Position numbers and translations under genes: made by a program. This document shows positions 51,837 through 60,512 of a stretch of 64,000 nucleotides of DNA, one piece after another. A model generated the notes under the pieces. It did no database searches. It was not told the origin of the DNA and was given only the letters and a program-made list of their open reading frames with translations. Numbering within the stretch: position 1 is the stretch's first letter; each line of letters opens with the position of its first letter. The DNA comes from Streptomyces zaomyceticus (GTDB lineage Bacteria > Actinomycetota > Actinomycetes > Streptomycetales > Streptomycetaceae), in assembly GCF_014656215.1 (NCBI RefSeq), contig NZ_BNBZ01000031.1:1-64000 (forward strand), written 5' to 3'.

Positions 51837-52439
51837 ATGCTGATCACTCATGAGGGTCGTTCGCCGACCGTCCACCCCACGGCCTATGTCGCTCCGACCG
51901 CCACCCTGTGCGGGGACGTGCACGTGGGGGCCGGGTGCCGGGTGCTCTTCGGTGCGGTGCTCACCGCCGAGGGCGGGCCGGTGGAGTTGGGCGAGAGCAG
52001 CATCGTGATGGAGAACGCGGTCCTGCGTGGCACCAAACGGGATCCACTGATTCTGGGACGGCAGGTCCTGGTGGGACCCACCTCCTACCTGACCGGCTGC
52101 CGAGTCGAGGACGAGGTCTTCCTGGCCGCCGGCAGCCGCGTCTTCAACGGAGCCCGGATCGGGACGCGCTCCGAGGTGCGGATCAACGGGATCGTGCATC
52201 TGCGCACCGTGCTGCCCGCCGACTCGATGGTGCCGATCGGCTGGGTCGCGGTCGGCGACCCAGTGCGCATCCTCCCCCCGGACGACCACGAGGGGATCTG
52301 GGCGGTGCAGAAGCCCCTGGACTTCCCCGGATACGTCTTCGGCCTGGACCGCCCAGCCGACGGCGAGAGCCTGATGCCGGCGATCGCCGATCGCTTCGGC
52401 CGCAGTCTCGGCCGCCACAGCGACGACGAACAGGTCTGA
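51837..52439 (+). CDS. Gamma-carbonic-anhydrase-fold protein, likely non-catalytic
   Basis: A 200-residue left-handed beta-helix protein of the gamma-class carbonic anhydrase/acetyltransferase group: PTVHPTAYVAPTATLCGDVH, VHVGAGCRVLFGAVLTAEGG, VGPTSYLTGCRVEDEVFLAA. In true gamma-carbonic anhydrases three His bind zinc in segments like QDGAVLH and IGHGAVLHGC. Here those positions read MENAVLRG and VGPTSYLTGC, so the ligands are missing. It may bind another ligand or be a scaffold. ATG 51837 is one of two close starts (51825). Confidence 0.75.
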   Translation: MLITHEGRSPTVHPTAYVAPTATLCGDVHVGAGCRVLFGAVLTAEGGPVELGESSIVMENAVLRGTKRDPLILGRQVLVGPTSYLTGCRVEDEVFLAAGSRVFNGARIGTRSEVRINGIVHLRTVLPADSMVPIGWVAVGDPVRILPPDDHEGIWAVQKPLDFPGYVFGLDRPADGESLMPAIADRFGRSLGRHSDDEQV

Positions 52440-52509
52440 GCCCCGCGTGTCGTCGTACTCCTGAAAGTGCGCACCTGAGTACGGATGAACGCGCTCAGGT
52501 ACAGGCGAT

Positions 52510-53343
52510 TCAGCGGAAGGCGTGAGCGTTCTCCGAGGCCCACTGCTGGAACGGGCGGGCCGGCGCTCCGGTGACCTGGGAAACCGTGTCGCGCACCATC
52601 AGCAGCTCGTCGTTCACGTCTCCGCCGGTGACGTCGAGCACCGCGTCGGCGGCCTCGGGCCCGAAGACCGCGGCCATCTGTGCGCGGGCCTGCCCGCGGC
52701 TGATTTCAGCGAAGGGGACCTCCCGGCCCAGTGCTGCCGCGATGGCCTCGACCTGCTGCCGGGCGGTCACCCGCTCTGGACCGGTCAAGGCGTACGTGCG
52801 TCCGTGGTGGCCGGGCTCGGTCAGTGCCACGCGTGCCACCGATGCGATGTCGGCGGGGTGGATGGTGGGCAGCGCGGTTTCCGCGTACGGCGCGTGGACG
52901 GTCTCGTGGTCACGGATGGACGCGGCCCACATCAGGGTGTTCGAGGCGAACTGTGTCGGCCTCAAGATCGTCCAGGCCATGCCGCTCGCCTTGAGCAGTT
53001 GTTCCACCGCCAGGTTCTCGCCGGCGGGGCCGAGGTGGGGGTGGGTCTGGACGGTGATGGACGACACCAGCACGACGTGCTCCACGCCCGCCGGCCGGGC
53101 GGCTTCGAGGATGTCGGCGTCCGGGCCCAGACGCGACACAAGAAACAGCGAGCGGACCCCCTCCAGTACGGGCTTCAACGACGCAGGCTCTGTGACGTCG
53201 CCCTCCACCGCCTCGACCTCTTCGGGGAAGACGGCCCGGGCGGCATCACAGGTGAGGCCTCTCAGCGGCCCGGCACCGCGTGCGTGCAGTTCCTTCAGCA
53301 GGGCGCTGCCTATGTTTCCGGTGGCTCCGGTCACGAGGATCAT
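52510..53343 (-). CDS. NmrA-like NAD(P)-binding protein
   Basis: A 277-residue atypical SDR. The dinucleotide loop is VTGATGNIGSALL at residues 4-16. ARPAGVEHVVLVSSITVQTH, AWTILRPTQFASNTLMWAAS and GRTYALTGPERVTARQQVEA complete the NmrA/QOR2-like order. There is no SDR Tyr-x3-Lys, so it is probably a quinone reductase-like or sensor protein. ATG 53343 has a weak site. Upstream is a promoter with a 19-base spacer and dyad, so a MerR protein elsewhere should activate it. It resembles the first NmrA-like protein (5147) only in fold. Confidence 0.85.
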   Translation of the reverse strand: MILVTGATGNIGSALLKELHARGAGPLRGLTCDAARAVFPEEVEAVEGDVTEPASLKPVLEGVRSLFLVSRLGPDADILEAARPAGVEHVVLVSSITVQTHPHLGPAGENLAVEQLLKASGMAWTILRPTQFASNTLMWAASIRDHETVHAPYAETALPTIHPADIASVARVALTEPGHHGRTYALTGPERVTARQQVEAIAAALGREVPFAEISRGQARAQMAAVFGPEAADAVLDVTGGDVNDELLMVRDTVSQVTGAPARPFQQWASENAHAFR

Positions 53344-53381
53344 GGGGGCGTTTCCCGTCGTCAGATGATCAAGTAGGCAAC

Positions 53382-53412
53382 ACGCTAGAACCTCAATAAC
53401 GCTTCAGGTCAA
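53382..53412 (-). promoter_or_regulatory. MerR-type promoter with 19-bp spacer and dyad
   Basis: On the reverse strand TTGACC (-35) and TAGCGT (-10) are exactly 19 bases apart. The spacer and -35 edge hold ACCTGAA-n5-TTGAGGT, near the SoxR/MerR dyad (CCTcAAg/cTTGAGG). It controls the NmrA-like gene about 40 bases downstream. Confidence 0.65.
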
Positions 53413-53601
53413 GGAAGCGCCTGGCCCCCGCGGTTGGGCATGTTCATCCTTACTCGGCCGGCCGTGCTCACGTGTACGCCGACACCGTGGGAGGAGCTTG
53501 TCTGGTTGGCGGCCCGGCCGCCGCGTCGTGGCGCCTCCCTGCCCGAACGTGCGGGGAGGGCGACCCCAGCCCGGGGCCGCCCTCCCTGCTTCCCGTGCCG
53601 A

Positions 53602-54216
53602 CTACGGCTTGCGTCCGCACCACGCCACGAGGCGGTCGATGGCCGGCGCGTCGGCGTCGACGTCCACCGCGGCCCCGAACGGCGCCCCGTCACGCGGCCC
53701 GGTGGGCAGCCCGCGCCTCATGGCGGCGTACGAGATCGCCACGAGTTCGGGGTCCCAGTCCGGGAGCTGGCCGGTCGCGGTGGCCACGTCCCAGGTGTGC
53801 ACGGTGAACTCCGAGGTCCAAACGGCCGCGGCGGCAGCACCCGGAATGCTGCCGAACGGCAGTGTCAGCGTCCGGCCCAGGATCGCTGGATCCGCCCACG
53901 CCGCCTCGACGTCACGCACCGCGGCATCCCACGCCTCTTGCCATTCGGTGTCCGCGAGGTCGTCGGCGACCGTGGGAAGGCTCGTCACGTCGCCGCCGCG
54001 CCCGGCGAGGGCGATCCGACGCAGCACAGCGACGAGGTGCCCGGCCAGCCGCCGGACGGTGAATTCGGTACAGGGCGTGGGTCCTTCGAGCTGCTCGGGC
54101 CGGACGGCGGCGACGGTACGTCCGGCCAGCGCGATCGCCTTCAGCAGGCTCTGGCGAGGGTCGTCGGTGGCGTCGGGGCTGACAGGGGACTGTGGGGTGA
54201 TCTCGGTGTTCGACAT
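53602..54216 (-). CDS. Maleylpyruvate isomerase N-terminal/TIGR03086-type metal-binding protein
   Basis: A 204-residue DinB-like helical protein. The metal-binding His are in CTEFTVRRLAGHLVAVLRRI and SEFTVHTWDVATATGQLP, the diagnostic elements of the mycothiol-dependent family, with EQLEGPTPCTEF before them. Such enzymes use mycothiol as cofactor in isomerisation or transfer. ATG 54216. It is divergent from a WYL regulator across 62 bases with a shared inverted repeat. Confidence 0.85.
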   Translation of the reverse strand: MSNTEITPQSPVSPDATDDPRQSLLKAIALAGRTVAAVRPEQLEGPTPCTEFTVRRLAGHLVAVLRRIALAGRGGDVTSLPTVADDLADTEWQEAWDAAVRDVEAAWADPAILGRTLTLPFGSIPGAAAAAVWTSEFTVHTWDVATATGQLPDWDPELVAISYAAMRRGLPTGPRDGAPFGAAVDVDADAPAIDRLVAWCGRKP

Positions 54217-54245
54217 GACCTCATCCTGGAAGCCGAATAGGTCAT
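54215..54245. promoter_or_regulatory. Inverted repeat ATGACCT-n17-AGGTCAT
   Basis: Seven-base arms 17 bases apart, overlapping the start codon of the metal-binding protein and reaching into the WYL promoter. It is a candidate site for the divergent WYL regulator. Confidence 0.45.
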
Positions 54246-54278
54246 CTCCTGGCCACTTTCCGGAAGAGGATGGTCGGC

Positions 54279-55235
54279 ATGAGAGCCGATCGCCTGGTGG
54301 CCACCCTGCTGTTCCTCCAAACGCGCACTCGCGTGACCGTGGCCGAGGTCGCCGCCGAACTCGAAGTGTCGCCGCGGACCGCACGCCGTGACCTGGAAGC
54401 CCTGTCCACCGCGGGCGTCCCCGTCTACTCGCAGCGCGGCCGCGGCGGCGGCTGGCCGTTGGTCGGCGGCGCCCGTACGGACCTCACCGGGCTGACCGCC
54501 GAGGAGATCCGGGCGCTGTTCCTGCTCGCGGGCCCTTCGTCGACCACGCCCGAACTCCGTACGGCACTGCGAAAGTTGGTACGTGCTCTCCCGGCCCCGC
54601 TTCGTTCGGGCGCCGAGGCCGCGTCGCGGGCCGGCCTCACCGACGGCACGGACTGGTCGCGCGCCGACGTCACGGCCACCGGGCCACACCTCGACGCTCT
54701 CCGGCGGGCCGTGGTGGACGGGATCCAAGTACGGCTCGGGTACGCCGGGCCCGGCAAACCCGTGGGCGTGCGAACGGTCCATCCGCTCGGGCTCGTGGCC
54801 AAGGCGGGTCGCGACTACCTCGTCGCCGAGACGGAGCGAGGACTTCGGACCTTCCGGCTCAGCCGGGTCGCCTCGGTCGAGGCAACCGGCGAGCCCGTCG
54901 TACGGCCGCACGACTTCGACCTTCCCACGGTCTGGCGCTCGTTCGCCGCGCGCTTGGAGGAGCGGCTGTACGCGGCGACGGTGCGAGCACGGGCCGAGCC
55001 GGGAGCCATGGCGATCCTGGAGCGGTTGTTCGACGGACGCCTGCGCGTCGGTCCGGTGCTCCCCGACGGGTGGACGGAGATACGGGTCGACGGGCCGACG
55101 CCGGAGGTCGTCGCGACACAGCTGGCCGGGCTGGGGGCACGCGTCGAGGTGCTGGACCCGCCGGAGGCAAGGGAGCGACTCGCACGTCTGGCGGTTGAGC
55201 TGGCCGGTGTGTACGGACCGCCGGCCTCCGTCTGA
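54279..55235 (+). CDS. YafY-type HTH regulator with WYL domain
   Basis: A 318-residue regulator. The N-terminal HTH (RADRLVATLLFLQTRTRVTV, AELEVSPRTARRDLEALSTA) is of the DeoR/HTH_11 type. The middle WYL domain reads VVDGIQVRLGYAGPGKPVGV, VHPLGLVAKAGRDYLVAETE and LRTFRLSRVASVEATGE, with the WCX extension after it. WYL domains bind nucleic acids or small ligands. ATG 54279 was preferred over 54270 because GAGG lies nine bases before. It probably controls the divergent mycothiol-type gene. Confidence 0.9.
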   Translation: MRADRLVATLLFLQTRTRVTVAEVAAELEVSPRTARRDLEALSTAGVPVYSQRGRGGGWPLVGGARTDLTGLTAEEIRALFLLAGPSSTTPELRTALRKLVRALPAPLRSGAEAASRAGLTDGTDWSRADVTATGPHLDALRRAVVDGIQVRLGYAGPGKPVGVRTVHPLGLVAKAGRDYLVAETERGLRTFRLSRVASVEATGEPVVRPHDFDLPTVWRSFAARLEERLYAATVRARAEPGAMAILERLFDGRLRVGPVLPDGWTEIRVDGPTPEVVATQLAGLGARVEVLDPPEARERLARLAVELAGVYGPPASV

Positions 55236-55623
55236 TCAGGAGCCAGCGTGCTCAACCCGCGACATCCTCCGACGCTTCATTGGCAGGCGAAGGCAGAATC
55301 CGCCCCTCTCAAGGAGGACGGGAATGCCGCCTCGCGCAGGGTGATGCCAAGCCCGGCACGCTGCCAGCGGGCGGCGCTCAGTTCTTGTGCACTGCGACCC
55401 CGAGCCTTTCGTCGCCCGTCACTACTCACCACGGCCGCGCCGCTCGGCGCGACCCCCCAAGTTCACGCCGCTCTCGTCGGCGGCCCCGGTCGTAGCCGTA
55501 CGCGCGTCCCCTGCTCACTCGTGCGCCCAGGGCTCCGCCCGACAGAATCGGCGGGACCTGTCTGCCGAACCCGTGGAACTTTCGTACAAGACAAGGCCAC
55601 TTGACGTCGGCGACGGTAGAGGC
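55236..55623. other. Intergenic DNA, nothing recognised
   Basis: No gene or clear regulatory motif. The AraC frame extends into it but has no protein character there. Confidence 0.4.
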
Positions 55624-56451
55624 ATGCGCAGACACGAAGAGGGGGCCACCCTCAAGGATCGCGATGCCGAGAGCGGCTGGGAGGTCGCCCATCCGTTGGG
55701 CGGTGCATCCCTCGACGGCGTCCGGATTGCCGGATTCCGTGACCGTATCGCCGCTGGACTGAATCTACGGGTGCTTCCCCAGCCCACCGTGGTCGTCGTG
55801 ATCGAGCTCGGGGGCAACCCGGTCGCGGTGGAGAGTGCCACCGGACACCAGCCGATGAGAAGCCTCGTCGCCTCGCTCTCCCCCGGCCCGGCCCGCATCC
55901 GTGGCGAGCGGATCGAGTGCGTCGAAGTGTGCTTGTCACCCCGAGCCGCCTATGGGCTGCTGGGTGTCTCCCCGCGTGAACTGGACGGGTCCGTCACCGC
56001 TCTCGAGGACCTGTGGGGGCGACACGAGCGACGCCTCCGCGAACAGCTGACCGACGCCACGACATGGCACGAACGCCTCGCGCTGACGGACGAGTTCCTC
56101 ACGAAGCGGGCTGCGGGGGCACCGTCGATGTCGCCCGAGGTCGGCGCGGTCTGGGACACCATCGTGGCCCGGCGGGGCCGGATACGGGTCGATGACCTCG
56201 CCGCGTCCTGCGGATGGAGCCGCAAACGGCTGTGGTCCAGGTTCAATGCTCAGATCGGCCTCACCCCCAAGCGCGCAGCCATGCTGGTCCGCTTCGACCA
56301 CGCTGCCCGAGCGCTCCGCGCGGGCCAGCGTCCCAGCGACGTCGCCCTGGCGTGCGGATATTCCGACCAGCCCCATCTCCATCGCGACGTGCTGGCCCTC
56401 GCCGGATGCACGCCGGGCGCACTGGCCGACAGGGCCACGTCCGTCGGATGA
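55624..56451 (+). CDS. AraC/XylS-family regulator
   Basis: A 275-residue regulator. The C-terminal double HTH is clear: GRIRVDDLAASCGWSRKRLW, SRFNAQIGLTPKRAAMLVRF, then RAGQRPSDVALACGYSDQPH with LHRDVLALAGCTPGAL, the standard AraC arrangement. The N-terminal part (RVLPQPTVVVVIELGGNPVA) is the DUF6597-like half-cupin often paired with it. ATG 55624 fits the first protein-like residues. It lies 86 bases upstream of an O-methyltransferase, which it may activate. Confidence 0.85.
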   Translation: MRRHEEGATLKDRDAESGWEVAHPLGGASLDGVRIAGFRDRIAAGLNLRVLPQPTVVVVIELGGNPVAVESATGHQPMRSLVASLSPGPARIRGERIECVEVCLSPRAAYGLLGVSPRELDGSVTALEDLWGRHERRLREQLTDATTWHERLALTDEFLTKRAAGAPSMSPEVGAVWDTIVARRGRIRVDDLAASCGWSRKRLWSRFNAQIGLTPKRAAMLVRFDHAARALRAGQRPSDVALACGYSDQPHLHRDVLALAGCTPGALADRATSVG

Positions 56452-56537
56452 CCGTGCCCACGCCCGAGAGACCAATTACACCCACCGGCGCCCGCGCCCG
56501 TTCATACGCGCACGACCCCACGAAGAAAGGAAACAAG

Positions 56538-57602
56538 ATGGCGAACACCGATGTCCGAGCAGCAGGCACAGCCGACCGGGACGTGATTGTCAGGCTCGCG
56601 TTCGGGAGCATGGCCGCGCAAACCCTGCGCGCCGCGGTCCGGTTGAGGGTCGTGGAGTTGATGGGCGATACGCCACGCCGAGCCGCCGATGTCGCCGTCG
56701 ACGCCGGAGCCGAGCCCCAGCCCATGACGCGGCTGCTGCGCGCCCTCGCCGGGCTCGGCCTGCTGCGGGAACACACCCCCGATTCGTTCTCGGTGACCCC
56801 CACGGGCGCGCTCCTGGACCCCGGCCACCCCGACTCGCTCACGTCGTTCGTGGGGATGTTCACCGAGCCGGCGATCGTACGCGCCTGGGAGCACCTGGAC
56901 GACAGTGTCCGCACCGGCGACATCGCGTTCGACACCGTCTTCGGCACGGATTTCTTCAGCCATCTCGCCCAGCACCCCATTCTGTCCGCCCAGTTCAACG
57001 CGGCGATGAGCCAAGCCGTCTCGGAGACCGCCGCCGCGCTGCCGTACGCCTTCGACTTCAGCCGGTTCACCACCGTCACGGACGTCGGTGGCGGTGAGGG
57101 AACCCTTCTGGCCGGTGTGCTGAGCGCCCACGCGGGTCTCACCGGCGTGGTCTTCGACACGGAGCAGGGGCTGGCCGAGGCGCCGAAGACCATGGCGCGG
57201 CACGGGTTGAACGGGCGATGCTCGCTGATCGCCGGGGACTTCTTCCGTTCGGTCCCCGAGGGCTCGGATCTCTATCTGATGAAGAGCGTTCTGCACGACT
57301 GGACGGACGACCAGGCGGCCACAATCCTGAGCCACTGCCGAAAGGTCCTGCCGCCCGGCGGTCTCGTTCTGATCGTGGAGCCCGTACTTCCCGAGGTCGT
57401 CGGCACCGGCACGGATGCCGATGTCACCGACGGCGGAGTCACGTACTTGAGTGACCTCAACATGCTGGTGAACGTGGGCGGCAGAGAGCGCACCCGCAAG
57501 GAGTTCGAGGAGGTGTGCCACAGGGCGGGCCTGTCCCTCACCTCGGTCACCCCGCTCACGGAAGCCGCACCGTTCTCCCTCATCGAGGCCGTGGCCCGTT
57601 GA
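56538..57602 (+). CDS. SAM-dependent O-methyltransferase
   Basis: A 354-residue plant-type (class II) small-molecule O-methyltransferase. The N-terminal dimerisation/winged-helix part is LRVVELMGDTPRRAADVAVD to LLRALAGLGLLREHT. The SAM motif is TVTDVGGGEGTLLAGVLSAH, with ATILSHCRKVLPPGGLVLIV and the catalytic His in MKSVLHDWTDDQ. This group methylates hydroxyls in secondary metabolism. ATG 56538 with GAAAGGAAA before it. The AraC gene is immediately upstream. Confidence 0.9.
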   Translation: MANTDVRAAGTADRDVIVRLAFGSMAAQTLRAAVRLRVVELMGDTPRRAADVAVDAGAEPQPMTRLLRALAGLGLLREHTPDSFSVTPTGALLDPGHPDSLTSFVGMFTEPAIVRAWEHLDDSVRTGDIAFDTVFGTDFFSHLAQHPILSAQFNAAMSQAVSETAAALPYAFDFSRFTTVTDVGGGEGTLLAGVLSAHAGLTGVVFDTEQGLAEAPKTMARHGLNGRCSLIAGDFFRSVPEGSDLYLMKSVLHDWTDDQAATILSHCRKVLPPGGLVLIVEPVLPEVVGTGTDADVTDGGVTYLSDLNMLVNVGGRERTRKEFEEVCHRAGLSLTSVTPLTEAAPFSLIEAVAR

Positions 57603-57611
57603 CATCACGAC

Positions 57612-57730
57612 ATCGTGCGGCGGTGCTTCAGGCGCCTCAAGCGCGACGAGGCATCGCCACCCGATGTGACGGGACCACCCAGCCCTACAGAGCGGCTGTC
57701 GCCCTCGCGTCGCTCCCGATGTGGGACTGA
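57612..57730 (+). pseudogene. IS5-group transposase C-terminal scrap
   Basis: RRCFRRLK in one frame and GIATRCDGTTQPYRAAVALA then SLPMWD in another match the end of IS5-group ORFB (ERCFNRLKQWRGIATRYDKT, YQAAVTLASLLMW). It directly follows the methyltransferase stop, so an element once sat here. Confidence 0.6.
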
Positions 57731-58177
57731 CATTTCGACGACGACTCCGCTGATGGCCAGGGGCGCACTGTGGCGGGCGGCAGGCGCCTTCGGCCATCCA
57801 CCGGCGTGCCCGATGCGCGGTTCGTAGTTCCGGAAGCCGAAGAGCTCAGGGGATCCGGTCTCGACCCCGTCGTGGAGGGGCACGAGGAGCTGCCGGGGGT
57901 GGGGAGTGTCGGCGGTCGCGGTGGCCTCGGCCGTCCGGGGTCATGGCGGTATCGCCGGAGGTACCTGGGGGCCGGTCGGGGCGGATACCCCAATGCGGCT
58001 CGGAATCGACTGCCAGGGTGGCGGGGCCAGGGGCGCCGGGAGCCGGGACCGGACAGGAGCTGGTCGAGGAGGGGCGTAGGCACGGAAGCCGAGTGGCCGC
58101 GGGTCCGCGGCTCGTATCCACAGATCCGCGGACCAGGCCCGGGCGCCGACCTCGCACAGCAGGCGCCCTTCCAAAGG
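57731..58177. other. Intergenic DNA, nothing recognised
   Basis: Several open frames, none convincing. Confidence 0.4.
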
Positions 58178-58606
58178 TCAGGAACCCTGCCGGGGCGGGC
58201 CGGAATCGATGGCGGACATCGTGGCAAGAACGAAGGCGTGACCACCGGGGTCGGTGTACCGGCGCACGTCCGTCCGCCGGTCGGTCCGAGTTCCGTCGCG
58301 CTCGGCGGCGATGGGGCGAGCCCCGAGCGAGACGGCCTCGCGCTCCGCCTCGTCCAGGGCGTCCGGGGTCACGAAGATCTGCAGATGAGCCTGCTGGGAG
58401 TCCTCGGGGCGCGGCCAACTCGGCGGCGCCTGCCCGAGGTCACGGCGGATGCCGAGCACCACTCCGGTGTGGCCGGAGACGAGGAGCAGGTCGTGGTCGT
58501 CTCCCGCAGGTTGCACGGTGGCGCCGAGCAGGGCCGCGTAGAAGCGCGCGAGGGGTTCCGGGTCGGTGGAGTCGAGGACGAGGACGCTGGTTTTGAGGAC
58601 AGGCAT
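58178..58606 (-). CDS. VOC (glyoxalase/bleomycin resistance) family protein
   Basis: A 142-residue VOC-fold protein: VLKTSVLVLDSTDPEPLARF (first beta-alpha-beta module), ARFYAALLGATVQPAGDDHD, and DVRRYTDPGGHAFVLAT (second module end). These proteins bind metals or drugs in the cleft. ATG 58606. The precise substrate cannot be told. It stands alone between empty DNA and a small gene on the other strand. Confidence 0.85.
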   Translation of the reverse strand: MPVLKTSVLVLDSTDPEPLARFYAALLGATVQPAGDDHDLLLVSGHTGVVLGIRRDLGQAPPSWPRPEDSQQAHLQIFVTPDALDEAEREAVSLGARPIAAERDGTRTDRRTDVRRYTDPGGHAFVLATMSAIDSGPPRQGS

Positions 58607-58764
58607 GTTTCCCGTCTGCCCCGCGGGTCCGTGGCCATGCTCCCCAGTCAGCGACAGAGGCTAGGCGCCCGGGGCGCACGCCAGGTGCACGCCGCCGCGC
58701 CCACGTCTTTTCCCGGCCGCCTCTTCAGGTCGCGTGGCACCGTCGATGTGCCAGGCTGGGACAG

Positions 58765-59109
58765 GTGACGGCTGATGAGCGGCAACCCGGCAGAACCTCT
58801 GACGGACGGTACGTGATCATCAACGGCAGGCGCTGGCGGGCAACGGATCCCGAGGTTCCTGACGACGTCGCCGCACGCTTGCGTTCTCACCTCATGGCGG
58901 CGCGTCGTGCTGTGGCCACCGCTCGGCGCGCCGAGGACGCGGAGGCCGAACGCGCCGCACGGGCCCGTGTGCACACCGCGAAGGTCGCTCTCGGCGAGCG
59001 CGGAACGCCGTGGTGGGACCAGCCCGAACCGGAGCGCCGCGCCCGCTGGAACGAGGGGCTGACGGCTCTCGACAGGGTCGGTGGCGAGGAAGCCACTGCC
59101 GAAGGATGA
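58765..59109 (+). CDS. Small conserved hypothetical protein
   Basis: A 114-residue helical protein: DGRYVIINGRRWRATDPEVP, DDVAARLRSHLMAARRAVAT, RVHTAKVALGERGTPWWDQP. The DGRYVxVxGRRWRxTDP opening and GERGTPWWxQ end are common to a small actinobacterial family sometimes labelled biopolymer transporter-like. GTG 58765 probably lies at the transcription start. A decayed DUF1877-like gene overlaps its end on the other strand. Confidence 0.7.
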   Translation: MTADERQPGRTSDGRYVIINGRRWRATDPEVPDDVAARLRSHLMAARRAVATARRAEDAEAERAARARVHTAKVALGERGTPWWDQPEPERRARWNEGLTALDRVGGEEATAEG

Positions 59110-59116
59110 GCCTCGT

Positions 59117-59254
59117 GTTGATCGAGTGCGCGACGCCCGCTGCGTACTCGGCCTCATCGTTTTCCCAAGCCTGAGACATGAACGCAGCGAGCCAGGTGTG
59201 GTCCTCCCGGATCTCGGACTCAGCCACGGCACGAAAGTGCAGGTAGATGCTCAC
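59117..59254 (-). pseudogene. DUF1877-like gene, N-terminal fragment
   Basis: From ATG 59254 the reverse strand reads MSIYLHFRAVAESEIREDHT, WLAAFMSQAWENDEAEYAAG and VAHSI, the first 46 residues of a DUF1877-like (YfbM) protein. Similarity then stops as the frame enters the convergent gene. The rest of the gene has been lost. Confidence 0.6.
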
Positions 59255-59488
59255 TACGACGAATCCCTCAGCTCAAATGACCCACCTGCCAGGCCGGACG
59301 GACAGAACCTACTCGAAGACGCTGACAGCCACGTGTCGGCGGCGGCGGGGGCGCCGTCGGAAGCGGGGGCCGAGCGGCAGACATCGGTAGCGGCATCCAG
59401 GGCCCGCCCGCCGAGGCCGGCGCGGCACTCGTCAGGCCCCACCGCCCCTCTTCGCCCCGAACATGGGGCGCTTTCGTACCCTGGGGCC
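59255..59488. other. Intergenic DNA, nothing seen
   Basis: No gene. TACCCT near 59478 may be the -10 element of the next gene. Confidence 0.4.
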
Positions 59489-59815
59489 ATGGACGACTAC
59501 CTCCCGCTGCTCGTGGTCGCGGCCGGGCTCGCCGGGACCGCGGGCCTGCTGGCCGGGCTCGCGGCCGTGGCGCGCCGCCGGGGAACGGCCGGCGTGGCGA
59601 TCGGCGCGGCGATGGCGGCGCACGACGAGGCCTTCCGCGTCACCGCGCACGAGTCGTACCACGAGATCAGGACCCAGACAGCGCGGAAGGCTCCCGTGCT
59701 CTCGCCGGACGGCCCATGGGCCGGCACGGAGCCCCTCCCCCGGCTTCGCGACGCACAGCGGGCACGCCGTCCCCGCCGCCGCTCCCGCTTCTTCCGCCGG
59801 CCGCGAAACCGCTGA
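59489..59815 (+). CDS. Small membrane protein
   Basis: A 108-residue protein with one N-terminal helix (LPLLVVAAGLAGTAGLLAGL) and then a basic cytosolic part (HESYHEIRTQTARKAPVLSP, RRPRRRSRFFRR). ATG 59489 lies six bases after TACCCT, so it may be leaderless. It resembles short secreted/membrane hypothetical proteins of Streptomyces. Function unknown. Confidence 0.6.
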   Translation: MDDYLPLLVVAAGLAGTAGLLAGLAAVARRRGTAGVAIGAAMAAHDEAFRVTAHESYHEIRTQTARKAPVLSPDGPWAGTEPLPRLRDAQRARRPRRRSRFFRRPRNR

Positions 59816-60460
59816 CCAGAGAGGCGTTCCACGGCCTGCGGACGCGCCGTTGACGACGCTGCTCCGGCTGAGGTCGTCCACGTACGGCTCGCCCGGGCCG
59901 TGGCAGCCGTACGACGTTTCGTCCGGCTGATCGCGCCGGTGGAAAGTCGTGGACCGCCGTTTGCCATGCGGCGGCAGACGGCGTAACTGACAACTGTGCG
60001 GGGTCGATTGGACTGGTGAGGCGGTCCTGCGCCTGCGTCTCGTGTTGCAGCGGGCGGCCCGTGACCCGTCGGAGCGCGGTGAGAGTGGTCTCGGTCCTCA
60101 TGCGTTCCCAGCCTGCCCTTCTGCCCGGGCGTCTCCTCTGGTCAAGGTGTCAACTACACGACTCCGCAGCTGCATTGCTCGCGCCGGCCCTTCCAGGGGT
60201 ATGGAGTTCCGCCGTCGCCACGGAAGGGTGCCCTGGGGGTCCGGGACCAGAGGTGCTGCCAGTGGTCCCGGTCCGGCCGGTTCCCTTCGCCGCATCCATG
60301 ACCGGCAGGCGGCTTCCGCCCCCTCCCCTCGCCCGACGACCGGAGACCGGAGGACCGCTCCCGCTCCTGGTCAGGCCCCTGATCGCGCCTGTCCGCCAGT
60401 CAGGTGGTTCTGGCGATTCAGGGCGCCGCCTCCGTCGTTCTCGCCGATTCATGACTTCTG
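59816..60460. other. Intergenic DNA, no gene recognised
   Basis: About 645 bases with several open frames on both strands but no recognisable protein. Promoter of the surface-protein gene is expected at its end. Confidence 0.45.
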
Positions 60461-60476
60461 ATGAGCCGAGGCTCAT
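60461..60476 (+). promoter_or_regulatory. Palindrome ATGAGCC-GA-GGCTCAT before the surface-protein gene
   Basis: A perfect dyad 37-52 bases upstream of the ATG, in the right place for an operator overlapping the promoter. Confidence 0.45.
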
Positions 60477-60512
60477 AAGTATGACAATCAGACCACCTCG
60501 AAGGAGCTCACC

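Noticed and set aside
57770..58768. A 332-codon plus-strand frame
   Set aside because: Antisense to the VOC gene, Gly/Arg-rich, no domains.
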